Part shown: in pieces, positions 1 to 8,427 of the stretch | Position numbering within the stretch: the first letter of the stretch is position 1 | Layout: each line of letters starts with the position of its first letter | NCBI GenBank assembly: GCA_963727075.1 | Contig: CAVSET010000001.1 | Span: 1-64,000, forward strand | From: Bog-756 sp963727075 | GTDB taxonomy: Bacteria; Actinomycetota; Acidimicrobiia; Acidimicrobiales; RAAP-2 | DNA length: 64,000 nt | Reading direction: 5' to 3' | The notes under the pieces: generated by a model | The model's database searches: none | What the model was told of the DNA's origin: nothing | What the model saw: the letters and a program-made list of their open reading frames with translations, nothing else | Program-made: the position numbers and the translations under genes

Positions 1-58
1 ATAATTCCCGGCCGTCCCCACCTAGCCTGGAGGCCCACAGGGGCAGGGAGATGGGGCA

Positions 59-706
59 ATGGCAGGGGAAACAGCTTGGTCCGGCGCGGGCGCCGATGAT
101 GAGAGCCGCCTGCCCGGACCCCCATCGGACCGCCGGCGGGCCCGGGGCCAGCGCACCCGGAAGAACATCGTGGATGCCACGATCGACCTCATCCAGGCGG
201 GCAACCTCCGGCCCACCACCCGACAGGTGGCCGTTCAGGCCGGTGTGTCGGTTCGCCTGGTCTTCCACCACTTCAGGCGCCTGGAGGTGGTCATCCTGCT
301 CGCCGCCGAGCTGCAGGCATCGCGCCACCGGGCCTTCGTCGCCATCATCCCGCCCCATGGCCCGCTGCCGGCCCGCATCGCCGCGGTCTGCCGGCAGCGC
401 CGGAAGCTGTTCGAGGCGACCGGCCCGGTGATGGAGGTCGCCCATGCCCGGGCCTGGGACACCCCGGGCCTCAGCGAGGTCCTGGCCCGGCACCGATCGC
501 TGCTCCGGCACCAGCTCGAGGTGGCCTTCGGCCCCGAGCTCGACTCACGGGGCGGTGCGTCGGCGTACCTTCTCGACCTGCTCGAGCAGGCCACCGGTTG
601 GCACTACTGGCGCGCGCTCCGGTTCGACGCCGGCCACCCGGTGTCAGGAGCCGAACAAGCCATGGGCGTCGCCGTCACCGAGCTGCTCGGTCGAGACGCC
701 GGCTGA
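59..706 (+). CDS. TetR-family transcriptional regulator
   Basis: A 215-residue protein with a typical TetR N-terminal helix-turn-helix at about residues 30-85 (RTRKNIVDATIDLIQAG, then VAVQAGVSVRLVFHHF), followed by a mostly helical ligand-binding region. Expected to act as a cytoplasmic DNA-binding repressor; the effector cannot be read from the sequence. Frame is intact. ATG at 59 is preferred; an ATG at 51 is in another frame. The gene converges on the histidine phosphatase (13 bases between stops), so its own target is probably to the left of the window or itself. The first 35 residues before the HTH are Pro/Gly/Arg-rich and could be untranslated if a later start is used. Confidence 0.85.
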   Translation: MAGETAWSGAGADDESRLPGPPSDRRRARGQRTRKNIVDATIDLIQAGNLRPTTRQVAVQAGVSVRLVFHHFRRLEVVILLAAELQASRHRAFVAIIPPHGPLPARIAAVCRQRRKLFEATGPVMEVAHARAWDTPGLSEVLARHRSLLRHQLEVAFGPELDSRGGASAYLLDLLEQATGWHYWRALRFDAGHPVSGAEQAMGVAVTELLGRDAG

Positions 707-719
707 GCTCCCGCCCCGA

Positions 720-1316
720 TCAGGCCGGCACCGACCACGGGGTCTCGTTGAACCGGCTGAGCACGGGCCCGTCGGTGCCCCAGGTGATCCGGGTGATCGA
801 CGCGGTGGCCAGGTACAGGCGCCACGACCCGCCGTCGTCGAGGTCGAGGGCCCAGCAGGTGGCCAGCTTGATGGGCGAGACGTGGCTCACCACGACCACC
901 GCGCCCGGTCCCCGGGCACCCTGTCCGTCGGTGGAGAACAGTTCCTCGCAGGCCGCCCGGACCCTGACCCCGGCGTCGCGCAGGGACTCACCGCCGGGCG
1001 GACGGTATCCGGGGTCCGCCCGCCACCGGGTCCAGACCTCGTCGGGAACGGCGGTCAGCGGGCGGCCGTCGAACTCGCCGTAGTCGACCTCGATCCAGCG
1101 CTCGTCGACCTCCACCGGTAGGCCGGTGCCAAGAGCTTCGGCCGTGTTGCGGGCCCGGGCCAGCGGACTGGAGACCACCCGGGTCACCCCATCGACCCAG
1201 GGGCCGAGCGCACGGGCCTGGGCCTGGCCGCGCTCGGTGAGCGGGGCATCGATGTGCCCGAGCAGCAGGCCGTCGGCGTTCCCCGTCGACTCGCCGTGGC
1301 GGACCAGGATCAGCAT
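720..1316 (-). CDS. Histidine phosphatase family protein (phosphoglycerate mutase-like)
   Basis: 198 residues beginning MLILVRHGES, so the catalytic RHGE signature is at residues 6-9. A second catalytic His lies in VVVVSHVSPIK near residue 150 and a conserved E in the YGEFDG segment. Cytoplasmic phosphatase or mutase of the CobC/GpmB type; substrate not determinable. It lies 40 bases downstream of the C4 zinc-ribbon gene on the same strand. In mycobacteria a zinc-ribbon gene (Rv2229c type) neighbours an RNase H/CobC-like phosphatase gene, so this context is conserved in actinobacteria, here without the RNase H half. Frame intact. Confidence 0.85.
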   Translation of the reverse strand: MLILVRHGESTGNADGLLLGHIDAPLTERGQAQARALGPWVDGVTRVVSSPLARARNTAEALGTGLPVEVDERWIEVDYGEFDGRPLTAVPDEVWTRWRADPGYRPPGGESLRDAGVRVRAACEELFSTDGQGARGPGAVVVVSHVSPIKLATCWALDLDDGGSWRLYLATASITRITWGTDGPVLSRFNETPWSVPA

Positions 1317-1355
1317 GCGATCAGCACGGGGTCGATGTCCGGACGGGCACCGGGA

Positions 1356-2072
1356 TCAGTGCACCAGGATGCGATCGCACTGAGGGCAGGTGGCGACGAC
1401 CTCGGGGGGCAGGTTGCGGATGCGCTCGACGTCGACCGACGGCAGGGTGAGGTGGCACCCGTCGCACCGGTCGCCCACCAGGCGGGCCGCCCCCACCCCT
1501 CCGAGCCGGGTGCGGAGCACCTCGTACCGCTCGGCCAGGTCCCCGGGGAGGCCGGCCGCGCTCTCGGCCCGGAGGGCCTCCTCGGCGGCGATGGTCGCCA
1601 CGATCTCCTTCTCCGCCACGGCGATGGACGCCCGCAGCCGCTCGCGATCGGCGTCGAGAACGGCCGCCGCCGCCTGGTGCTCCGACAGCACGGCGTCGAT
1701 GGGCTCCTCCTCCTCGAGCAGCGCCATCTCCTCGTCCTCGAATTGCGCCTGGCGGGCGCCCAGCTGCTGGACCTCGTGGTCCATGGCCTGGAGATCCCGG
1801 GCCGAGGGCACATCGCCCGATCGCATCCGCTGCTCGATGGTGTGTCGACGGTCGGCCGCCGCCGCGATCCGCTCCTCCAGCTGGCGCTGTCGGCCGGCCA
1901 GGTCGTCGACCCGGGCCTGGACGTCGGCCAGCTCGCCGCCCAGCGCGGCGAGGCGCTGCTCGACCGCCCGCAACTCGGCCCGCTCGGGCAGCGTGTCGAC
2001 ACGATGGCGCAACTGGTCGAGCAGGGTGTCGTGGGCCTGGACCCGGATCAGGGTCTCCAGCTGTTCGGCCAT
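1356..2072 (-). CDS. C4-type zinc-ribbon coiled-coil protein (CT398-like)
   Basis: Residues 1-175 form a long, charged, heptad-like coiled coil (starting MAEQLETLIRVQAHD), and the C-terminus is a zinc ribbon with two CxxC knuckles, DRCDGCH and ATCPQCD. This is the architecture of the CT398/Rv2229c family, of uncertain cellular role. I choose the start at 2072 because a strong Shine-Dalgarno (GGGAGGAG, 4-5 bases upstream) precedes this ATG, although the frame runs open upstream through the NUDIX domain without a stop. The gene therefore begins exactly where a family member should begin. Either the two proteins are fused or the NUDIX stop was lost through a one-base error. Followed by the phosphatase gene. 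Confidence 0.75.
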   Translation of the reverse strand: MAEQLETLIRVQAHDTLLDQLRHRVDTLPERAELRAVEQRLAALGGELADVQARVDDLAGRQRQLEERIAAAADRRHTIEQRMRSGDVPSARDLQAMDHEVQQLGARQAQFEDEEMALLEEEEPIDAVLSEHQAAAAVLDADRERLRASIAVAEKEIVATIAAEEALRAESAAGLPGDLAERYEVLRTRLGGVGAARLVGDRCDGCHLTLPSVDVERIRNLPPEVVATCPQCDRILVH

Positions 2073-2714
2073 GCCTCTCCTCCCGATTGCGCCGGTGCTC
2101 TCGTCATCGACCTGCCCGGTCAGCCTACGGGCCGCGACCAGGGCGCCGGCAAGCGCCTCGTCGGCGATGGCCTGGGCATCCGGCCAGTCGAACCAAGCCA
2201 CCTCCTGGCTCTCTCCCGGGGCCGGGGCCGGGTCGGCGTCGGCCGCCCACACCAGGTAACGGAGGTCGAGGTGAACGTGCTCGCCGGCGGACCGATGGAC
2301 GTCGACGTGCAGCAACTGGGCCCCGGTCGCCGGATGGGAGACCTCCAATCCGGTCTCTTCGGCGCACTCCCGGAGGACCGCTTCTTCCGGGGTCTCGCCC
2401 GGGTCGATGTGGCCGCCCGGTTGCATCCACCGGTGGAGGCGGCGATGCCGGTGGAGCACGACTCCCCGGCGGCCGACGGCGATGGCCGACGCCGTCACAT
2501 GGGTGAGGTCGCCGTCCTCGTCGAAGGGGCGCTCGAGCCGATCGAGCTCGGCCACCATGATGGCCAACGACAGCGACTCACGGTCGTCCCGGGGGTGATG
2601 GGTCAGCAGCCGACCGCGGAGGTGCTCGGCGGCCTGGCGGTGGCCCGGACCGGGTGGGGAGCCGGGCGGCTCAGGCGGACTTGCGCCGCTGGCGGTGTAT
2701 CCGGCGCCGCTCAC
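2073..2714 (-). CDS. NUDIX hydrolase, reading in frame into the zinc-ribbon gene
   Basis: About 214 residues with a complete NUDIX box at about 101-123 (G-x5-E-x7-REcAEEtGL), so hydrolysis of a nucleoside diphosphate linked to some moiety is expected. The N-terminal stretch before residue 53 resembles that of actinobacterial NUDIX proteins of unknown substrate. No stop separates it from the zinc-ribbon gene, giving a 452-residue open frame. In the neighbouring frame a stop (TGA/TAG) lies near 2120-2130, just where a free-standing NUDIX protein would end, so a single-base error could have created the fusion. Its 5' end overlaps the WhiB 3' end by about 44 bases if ATG 2714 is used; a shorter start is possible. 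Confidence 0.7.
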
Positions 2715-2902
2715 GCTCGGTGGTGCCGCCCCAGATACCCTCTCGCTCCCGGCTGGTCAGGGCATGCTCGAGGCAGGCCTCCCGCACCGCGGCACTGGTC
2801 ACAGATGGCCTTGGCCTCCCCGGCCTCCTCGTCGGAGACCGGGTAGAAGACATCCGGATCGATTCCCCGGCAGGCAGCGTGCTTGCGCCAGGTGGCACTC
2901 AT
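2671..2902 (-). CDS. whiB: WhiB-family iron-sulfur transcriptional regulator (one frameshift)
   Basis: Small cytoplasmic [4Fe-4S] regulator typical of actinobacteria; WhiB proteins bind the principal sigma factor and tune transcription. The first frame gives MSATWRKHAACRG through AICDQC (Cys11, Cys34, Cys37). The next frame continues VREAC (fourth Cys) and LTSREREGIWGGTTERERR, the conserved G(V/I)WGG turn and basic tail. The frame break is near 2800 in a CCGCGG stretch and is explained by one extra base; the restored protein is about 76 residues, usual for the family. An A/G-rich ribosome site overlaps the 10-base palindrome TTCCTAGGAA (2914-2923). Presumably functional in the organism. Confidence 0.85.
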
Positions 2903-3130
2903 GGGAACGTCACTTCCTAGGAACTGTCGGGATAACTGCTGGTACCGCCCGACCTTTGCCTCGCTGACCTGGGGGGATGCGGCCAGTCGGAGAAACCGGG
3001 CGGAACAGACAGTATGGCTCAGCCGAGGGGCGCGATGTCCACAGGCGACGCCCCGTCGGGGCCACCTGACCGGCGCTCAGTAGGATCACCCGACGCCTCC
3101 GCCGGGGGCGGCCGGCAGAGAGGAGCCCGC

Positions 3131-4061
3131 ATGCCCGCAGTGCCGCTTCAGGGGAAGACCATCGTGGTCACCGGGGTCACCGGTCAGGTCGCCGAGCCGG
3201 TGGCGGTCGCTCTGGCCACCGACAACGAGGTGGTCGGGGCGGCCCGGTTCAAGGACGCCTCGGCCCGGGATCGGCTCGAGCAGGCCGGGGTCCGTTGCGT
3301 GGCCATCGACCTGGCCACCGGTGACGTCGGTGCCCTCCCGCCCGAGGCGGACTACGTCATCAACTTCGCCGTGTCCAAGACCAACGATTGGGACCTCGAC
3401 CTCCAGGCCAACTGCGGTGGGCTGGCCTCCCTGATGGAACACCACCAGGACGCGGCCGCCTTCCTCCACTGCTCGACCACGGGCGTCTACAAGCCGATGG
3501 GGCACCACGTCTTCGCCGAGGGCGACGAGCTCGGCGACAACCACGGGGTGTGGCCCTTCCTGCGAACCTACAGCATCTGCAAGATCGCGGCCGAGGCCAC
3601 CGCCCGCTGGGCGGGCCGTCCGCTTCGGGGTCCCCACCACCGTGGCCCGCCTGTCCGTGCCCTACGGGGACCGGGGTGGCTGGCCGGCCATCCATCTCGA
3701 GATGATGCTCAACGGCAACGAGATACCGGTGCACGTGGACGCGCCCTCCGTCTACCACCCCATCCACGAGGACGACATCGCCGCCATGGTCCCGGCCCTG
3801 CTCGGGGCGGCCTCGACGCCGGCCGTCACCGTGAACTGGGGCGGCGACCAGCCGGCCAGCATCGAGGAATGGTGCGGCTACCTCTCCGAGCTGACCGGGG
3901 TCCCGGCCCGGTTCGCCCCTACTCGGGACACCATCGACAGCGTGCAGATCGATCTGACCCGCATGCACGAGCTCGTCGGTTCGACCACCGTCGGTTGGCG
4001 CGACGGCATGCGCCGCATGGTGGCGGCCCGCCACCCCGAGCTCCTCGACGGGAAGGGCTGA
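3131..4061 (+). CDS. NAD(P)-dependent epimerase/dehydratase (one frameshift)
   Basis: Extended short-chain dehydrogenase family. A Rossmann glycine motif TGVTGQVA is at residues 14-21, the active Ser in HCSTTGVY, and the YxxxK pair in TYSICK. The second frame starts inside FGVPTTVARLSVPYGDRGG and continues with HVDAPSVYHPIHEDDIA to the normal C-terminus DGKG. The break near 3625 (GGGCGGGCCGTCC) is fixed by removing one base. ATG 3131 has an AGAGGAG ribosome site. The likely substrate is a nucleotide sugar or related alcohol, not further defined. The gene converges on the small DUF6188-like gene. Confidence 0.85.
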
Positions 4062-4092
4062 GACCCGGCCCAGGGGTCGGAAGGGACCCGGC

Positions 4093-4458
4093 CTAGGAAT
4101 CGGGAAGGGAGTAGGCGCTTCCGACCGACCACGCCCTGGCCGTCGGAGCCGGAGGGACGCGCACCGTGTTGCCGTTGTCGAACACCACGGTCATCTCGCC
4201 CTGAGGTGACGTCCACAGCCAGCGCACCGTGCCCGGGTACAGGGCCACCAGCGGGCCGAGGGCGTCATGGCGCCGGGGGTCGAGGAAATGGACCGTCCCC
4301 TTCATCTCCAGCACGAAAGGGCTGGCGATCACCACCTCGGTCCGCCCGAACTGGAGCCTCGACTGGTCGTCGACACGGATGAACGAGAGTCCCGGTTCGT
4401 CGAGGACGAACTCCCGCCCACCATCGGGGAGCTCGCGGATCTGGCACCCGTCCACCAC
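4093..4458 (-). CDS. Small conserved protein, DUF6188-like
   Basis: About 120 residues: VVDGCQIRELPDGGREFVLDE, then a beta-rich body (LSFIRVDDQSRLQFG, VVIASPFVLEM, HFLDPRRHDALGPL) and a C-terminal VFDNGNTVRVPPAPTARAW. The pattern looks like the DUF6188 family, whose function is unknown. The open frame extends far upstream, but that part is only the antisense-like shadow of the phosphatase gene, so I start at a GTG near 4458. A good ribosome site (GGAGGTGCGAAC) precedes an ATG in a neighbouring frame at about 4467, so a one-base error may hide the true start. Confidence 0.55.
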   Translation of the reverse strand: MVDGCQIRELPDGGREFVLDEPGLSFIRVDDQSRLQFGRTEVVIASPFVLEMKGTVHFLDPRRHDALGPLVALYPGTVRWLWTSPQGEMTVVFDNGNTVRVPPAPTARAWSVGSAYSLPDS

Positions 4459-4532
4459 CGGACCATGTTCGCACCTCCCCCCTGGCCGCGCACATCCCGT
4501 CGCGCCGGTGTGGTCGTCGGAGGCGTGACCGG

Positions 4533-5150
4533 CTAGGGGTCGGCCCGGGGCCACAGCAGTGCGGCCAGCTGCCCGGTCAATTCGTCCAGCTCGACCGCGG
4601 TGGCGCGGTAGCCGGCCAAGGGGCCACCGTAGGGGTCGGCGATGTCGGCTCCGGTGGCGCGGCGCCCGAGCGCCTGGCGGGTCCGGTCCCCGTGGGTCGC
4701 CTCCACCCACGGGCCGAGCTCCTGGTCGGCCGGTCGGGGTCCGACCTGCGCCCCGCGCTGCACCAGCTCCTTGAGGGTGAACGCCCGGGTGAAGCAAGCC
4801 GGGTCGAGGAGCACCGACTCCTGGACGTGGCGCCGCCCCATCCCGATGACGAGGTCCGACTGGTGCAACGCCGCCGCCGTGAGCACCCGGCCCCGGTGAT
4901 CATGAAGGTCGACGCCGTAAGGGGCCATCACCTCGGACACTTCGGGCGGCACGGTGTCGGGCACCGAAGGGCGGTCGGCGTCGATCCCGGCCGACGACAC
5001 CTCGGGCGCGGCCCGCCGGCGGGCCGCGTGGGCGGTGAACAGCGCCGCGGCCATCGGTGACCGGCAGATATTGGCGGTGCAGACGAAGAGGACGTGAACG
5101 CCGAGGATGGTAGCGGGCGGTGGCGCCTGGGCCCGTCCCGGACGGCGCAC
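4533..5150 (-). CDS. Low-molecular-weight protein-tyrosine phosphatase
   Basis: The sequence VLFVCTANICRSPMAAALF carries the C-x5-R-S phosphatase loop near the N-terminus, and the general-acid Asp lies in IADPYGGPL near the C-terminus; the length of about 190 residues is normal. Enzymes of this type dephosphorylate protein tyrosines, and in glycan loci they usually reverse the Wzc-type tyrosine kinase. A Wzz/BY-kinase gene lies 16 kb away in this window, so a functional link is plausible but inferred. The start codon is uncertain: no ATG or GTG immediately precedes the first strand, and the nearest in-frame GTG is at 5150. Divergent from the SnoaL-like gene. Confidence 0.8.
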   Translation of the reverse strand: MRRPGRAQAPPPATILGVHVLFVCTANICRSPMAAALFTAHAARRRAAPEVSSAGIDADRPSVPDTVPPEVSEVMAPYGVDLHDHRGRVLTAAALHQSDLVIGMGRRHVQESVLLDPACFTRAFTLKELVQRGAQVGPRPADQELGPWVEATHGDRTRQALGRRATGADIADPYGGPLAGYRATAVELDELTGQLAALLWPRADP

Positions 5151-5243
5151 ATCACCGTCGGCGGGGCGGTCAACGCGTACGCTCAAGGTCCACCGGCGGA
5201 GCGCCGATTCGTCCCTGGAGCCTTCGACCGACAGGAGAGTCCC

Positions 5244-5636
5244 GTGCCGTCCAATGCCGACATCGTCAAGTCCGTGACCGAGGCTCTCGGGCGCGGTGAC
5301 CTGCTGGCCGTGATGGGGCTGGTGGCCAAGGACGTCCGTTGGGCGGTCAACGCGGCCGACCGGGACGCCGCCCCCTGGTTCGGGGTGTACGAGGGCAAGC
5401 GGTCGCTCCCGGACTTCTTCGCCGAGCTGGCCAAGCTCACCTTCAGCGACTTCACGCTGAAGGCCATGGTCGCCGACGGCGACCTGGTGATCACCTGGCT
5501 GCACGTGGCCTTCACCAGCCCCAAGGGACGGGGCGTGGACATGGAAGAGGTGCAGATCTGGCAGCTGGCCGACGGCAAGGTGAAGAGCGTCGACACGCTG
5601 CTCGACACAGCCGCCGTCGGTGCCGCCTTCGCGTGA
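5244..5636 (+). CDS. SnoaL-like / NTF2-fold protein
   Basis: 130 residues, GTG start with an AGGAGAG ribosome site. N-terminal helix (ADIVKSVTEALGRGDLLAVM) and the cone-shaped sheet signature VRWAVNA, YEGKRSLPDFFAEL, DFTLKAMVADGDLVITWLH and VQIWQLADGKVKSVDTL are those of the SnoaL-like superfamily. Members bind small hydrophobic ligands or act as hydratase/isomerase; no specific activity can be assigned. Its TGA overlaps the GTG of the next glycosyltransferase (GTGA), so the two genes are translationally coupled. Confidence 0.8.
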   Translation: MPSNADIVKSVTEALGRGDLLAVMGLVAKDVRWAVNAADRDAAPWFGVYEGKRSLPDFFAELAKLTFSDFTLKAMVADGDLVITWLHVAFTSPKGRGVDMEEVQIWQLADGKVKSVDTLLDTAAVGAAFA

Positions 5637-6733
5637 CCCTTCCGGGTGGCGTCGCCCTCGTCCACGACTACCTCACCCAGCGCGGCGGAGCCGAACGGGT
5701 CGTCCTCTCGATGGCCGCCGCCTTCCCCGGCGTGCCCATCCACACCTCGCTGTACGACCCGGAGGGGACCTTTCCCCCGTTTGCCTCCTTGGACGTCCGG
5801 CCTCTCCCGCTCAACCGGGTCCGACTGCTCCGGGCCCACCACCGGTTGGCCCTCCCCTTCCTCGCCCCGGCCTTCTCGCGGTTGCGGGTCGACGCCGAGG
5901 TGACCATCTGCTCGTCGAGCGGCTGGGCTCACGGGGCCCGGGTGAGCGGTCGGAAGGTCGTCTACTGCTACACGCCGGCCCGCTGGCTCTACCAGCCCGA
6001 GGTCTACCTGGGTGGGGCGTCCCGGTGGTCGTCGGCAGCGCTGGGGTTGATGGCGCCGCCGCTCAGGCGGTGGGACCGGCGGGCGGCCGCATCGGCCCAT
6101 CGCTACCTGGCCATCTCCGGGGTGGTCCGCCAGCGAGTGTCGGATCTCTATGGAATCGAGGCGGAGATCCTCCACCCGCCGGTGGACCTCGACACCGAGG
6201 GCCCGGCCGAGCCGGTGCCCGGGATCGAGCCGGGCTTCTTCCTCTGCGTCTCGAGGCTGCTCCCCTACAAGAACGTCGAGGCGGTGGTGGCCGCGTTCGG
6301 CCGCCTCCCCGACCAGCGCCTGGTCGTGGTGGGGACCGGGCCGCTGGCGGCGGCCATCGCCGCCGAAGCCCCGCCCAACGTCACGTTGACCGGAGCGGTG
6401 AGCGACGGCGGACTCCGCTGGCTCTACCGGTCCTCCGCCGGCCTGGTGGCCGCCTCCTACGAGGACTTCGGGTTGACGCCGGTCGAGGCGGCCGCCTTCG
6501 GCAAACCGACCGCCGCGCTGCGCTGGGGCGGGTTCCTCGACACCACGGAGGAGGGTGTGACCGGCGTCTTCTTCGACGAGCCCCGGCCCCCGCTGATCGC
6601 CGAGGCCGTCGAGCGCCTGGCCACCACGGCCTGGGACCCCGCCCGGCTGCGGGTCCATGCCGCCGGGTTCTCGGGTGAGCGGTTCATCAGCCGGCTGCGC
6701 CAGGTGGTCGAAGAGGAGCGAGCCTCGACCTGA
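5633..6733 (+). CDS. Glycosyltransferase family 4 protein
   Basis: 366 residues, GT-B fold. N-terminal half starts GVALVHDYLTQRGGAERV (donor/acceptor loop GGAERV). The C-terminal half has FFLCVSRLLPYKNVEAVV and the retaining GT4 E-x7-E signature in YEDFGLTPVEAAAFG. The VYCYTPARWLYQPEVYL segment is typical of GT4 mannosyl-transferases of exopolysaccharide loci. Expected to add a sugar from a nucleotide donor to a lipid-linked glycan at the inner membrane face. Starts with GTG overlapping the upstream stop; converges on the initiating sugar transferase. Frame intact. Confidence 0.9.
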   Translation: MTLPGGVALVHDYLTQRGGAERVVLSMAAAFPGVPIHTSLYDPEGTFPPFASLDVRPLPLNRVRLLRAHHRLALPFLAPAFSRLRVDAEVTICSSSGWAHGARVSGRKVVYCYTPARWLYQPEVYLGGASRWSSAALGLMAPPLRRWDRRAAASAHRYLAISGVVRQRVSDLYGIEAEILHPPVDLDTEGPAEPVPGIEPGFFLCVSRLLPYKNVEAVVAAFGRLPDQRLVVVGTGPLAAAIAAEAPPNVTLTGAVSDGGLRWLYRSSAGLVAASYEDFGLTPVEAAAFGKPTAALRWGGFLDTTEEGVTGVFFDEPRPPLIAEAVERLATTAWDPARLRVHAAGFSGERFISRLRQVVEEERAST

Positions 6734-6772
6734 CCGGCCCGTCCCGCCCCGGGCCCACGGTGGGTGCCGCGT

Positions 6773-8346
6773 TCAGGAGGCGCCGCGGCCGCGGAAGATG
6801 GTGGTCGGGGTCTGCCAGAGGATCTGCATGTCCCACCAGAAGGACCACGAGGCCACGTAGAGGTAGTCGAGACGGCACAGCTCGAGGTGCGAGAGCTCGT
6901 TGCGCCCCGACACCTGCCAGAGGCCGGTCATGCCGGGACGGGCCTCGAACCGCTTGCGGGCCCACCCCTCGATCTTCATGGCCTCGGAGACCACGAAGGG
7001 CCGGGGGCCGACCAGGGACATGTCGCCCTTCCAGACGTTGATCAGCTGGGGGAACTCGTCGAGGCTGGTCCGTCGCAGGAAGCGCCCGACCCGGGTGACC
7101 CGGGGGTCGTTCTGCACCTTGAACAGCGGTCCGTCCATCTCGTTGAGATCCTCGAGCTCCTCCCGGTGGGACTCCGCATCGCGGTACATGGTGCGGAACT
7201 TCATGACGGCGAAGGGCTGTTCGTTGCGCCCGGTGCGCACCTGGCGGAAGAAGATAGGGCCGGGGGTCGTGGCCTTGATCATGGCGGCGATGACGACGAG
7301 GAACGGCGAAGCCACCACCAGCACCAGTGACGACACCACGATGTCGAAGGACCGCTTGAGGAACCGCGCCCCGGCGCTCAGGGAGGCCGGGGCGATGTCG
7401 AGCATGGGTAGGCCGGACAGGTCCTCGACATGGGACCGGGCGGTGATGAGCTCGTAGTAGCGCGGCACGATGGACACCCCGACCTGGCCGGCCAGACCCT
7501 TCAGCATCTCGGTGGTGCGCTCCGGGTGGGTCCGGGAGAAGCACACCACGACCCGGGCGACGTCGAACTTCCGGCACAGGGCGGGCAGCTCCTCGAGCTG
7601 CCCGATCACGTCGCTCCGGCCGAGCGGGTTGTCGTCGACGAACCCCACGAACTGCACGCTCGGCATGGGCGCGCAGGTGGCTGGCGACGGTCTGGGCGAG
7701 CTTCCCGGTCCCGACCACGATGACCGGCACCGCACCCACCGAGTCGCGGCCGATGATCCCGAAGGCCAGCACCCGGGCCAGCGGCACCGTCACCACGGCC
7801 ACCAGGCACATCGACGTGATCGTGGCCACGCTCAGGGACTCGTACTGGAAGCGCTTGGCGGCGACGTAGGCGACCAGGGCGTAGATGAAGCCGCTGATCA
7901 TGAGGGCGTGCACGATGTTGCGGAGATCGCTGAACACGCTGGTCGAGAGACGCCGGGGGATGCCCCGGTACAGCCCGTAGACCGCGAACACCGCGACGAA
8001 CAGGGGGATCATGGCCACGTCGAAGCGTGAGACCTGGGCCGTCTCCGACCCCCCGGCCGGGTTGACGGAGAGGGCCGACGAGGATCAGCGGACCGAGGAG
8101 GGCGGCAAAGGCCAGGCCGACGACATCGGCGACCAGCAACCGCCGCAAGGCATGCCGCCGCACCCGGACGGCGGCGCCGACATGGCCGTCGAGCCCGCCC
8201 GGTCGCTCCCCTTGGCGCAGCCGCTCGGGTGCGGGGCCCGGCAGGGTCCCGAGCCCGTCCGGATCGAGGATCGCCATGCCGGCCGGGCTGGCGGGTGCTG
8301 CTCCGGTCGACTTCTCCCCGCCCAGCCCTCGGGCGAGATCAGTCAT
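6773..8346 (-). CDS. Exopolysaccharide polyprenyl glycosylphosphotransferase (two frameshifts)
   Basis: Initiating enzyme of glycan assembly: transfers sugar-1-phosphate to undecaprenyl phosphate at the membrane. The N-terminus carries transmembrane helices (LRRLLVADVVGLAFAALLG, IPLFVAVFAVYGLYRG). A CoA-binding-like Rossmann domain follows (VPVIVVGTGKLAQTV, QFVGFVDDNP). The bacterial sugar transferase domain has RFLKRSFDIVVSSLVLV, FFRQVRTG, FAVMKFRTMY, LRRTSLDEFPQLINV, GDMSLVGPRP and RPGMTGLWQVSGRN. Frames change near 8060 (extra C in GGCCCTC) and near 7668 (extra G in CATGCCG), both one-base insertions. Lies downstream of the GH2 gene on the same strand. Confidence 0.9.
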
Positions 8347-8427
8347 CAGCGTCCCGGCAGCCGTGGCCACCGGCCGTGGCCCGACCCCGTCCTCGCCGGC
8401 GCGTCCGGACGCGGAACTCGGACCGGC

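Noticed and set aside
1254..2846. 530-codon plus-strand frame opposite NUDIX and zinc-ribbon genes
   Set aside because: Antisense shadow with Gly/Arg-rich, domain-free translation.
4075..4093. GGGTC/GACCC hairpin between the epimerase and the DUF6188-like gene
   Set aside because: Only five base pairs and no supporting tract; such stems are frequent in DNA this GC-rich.
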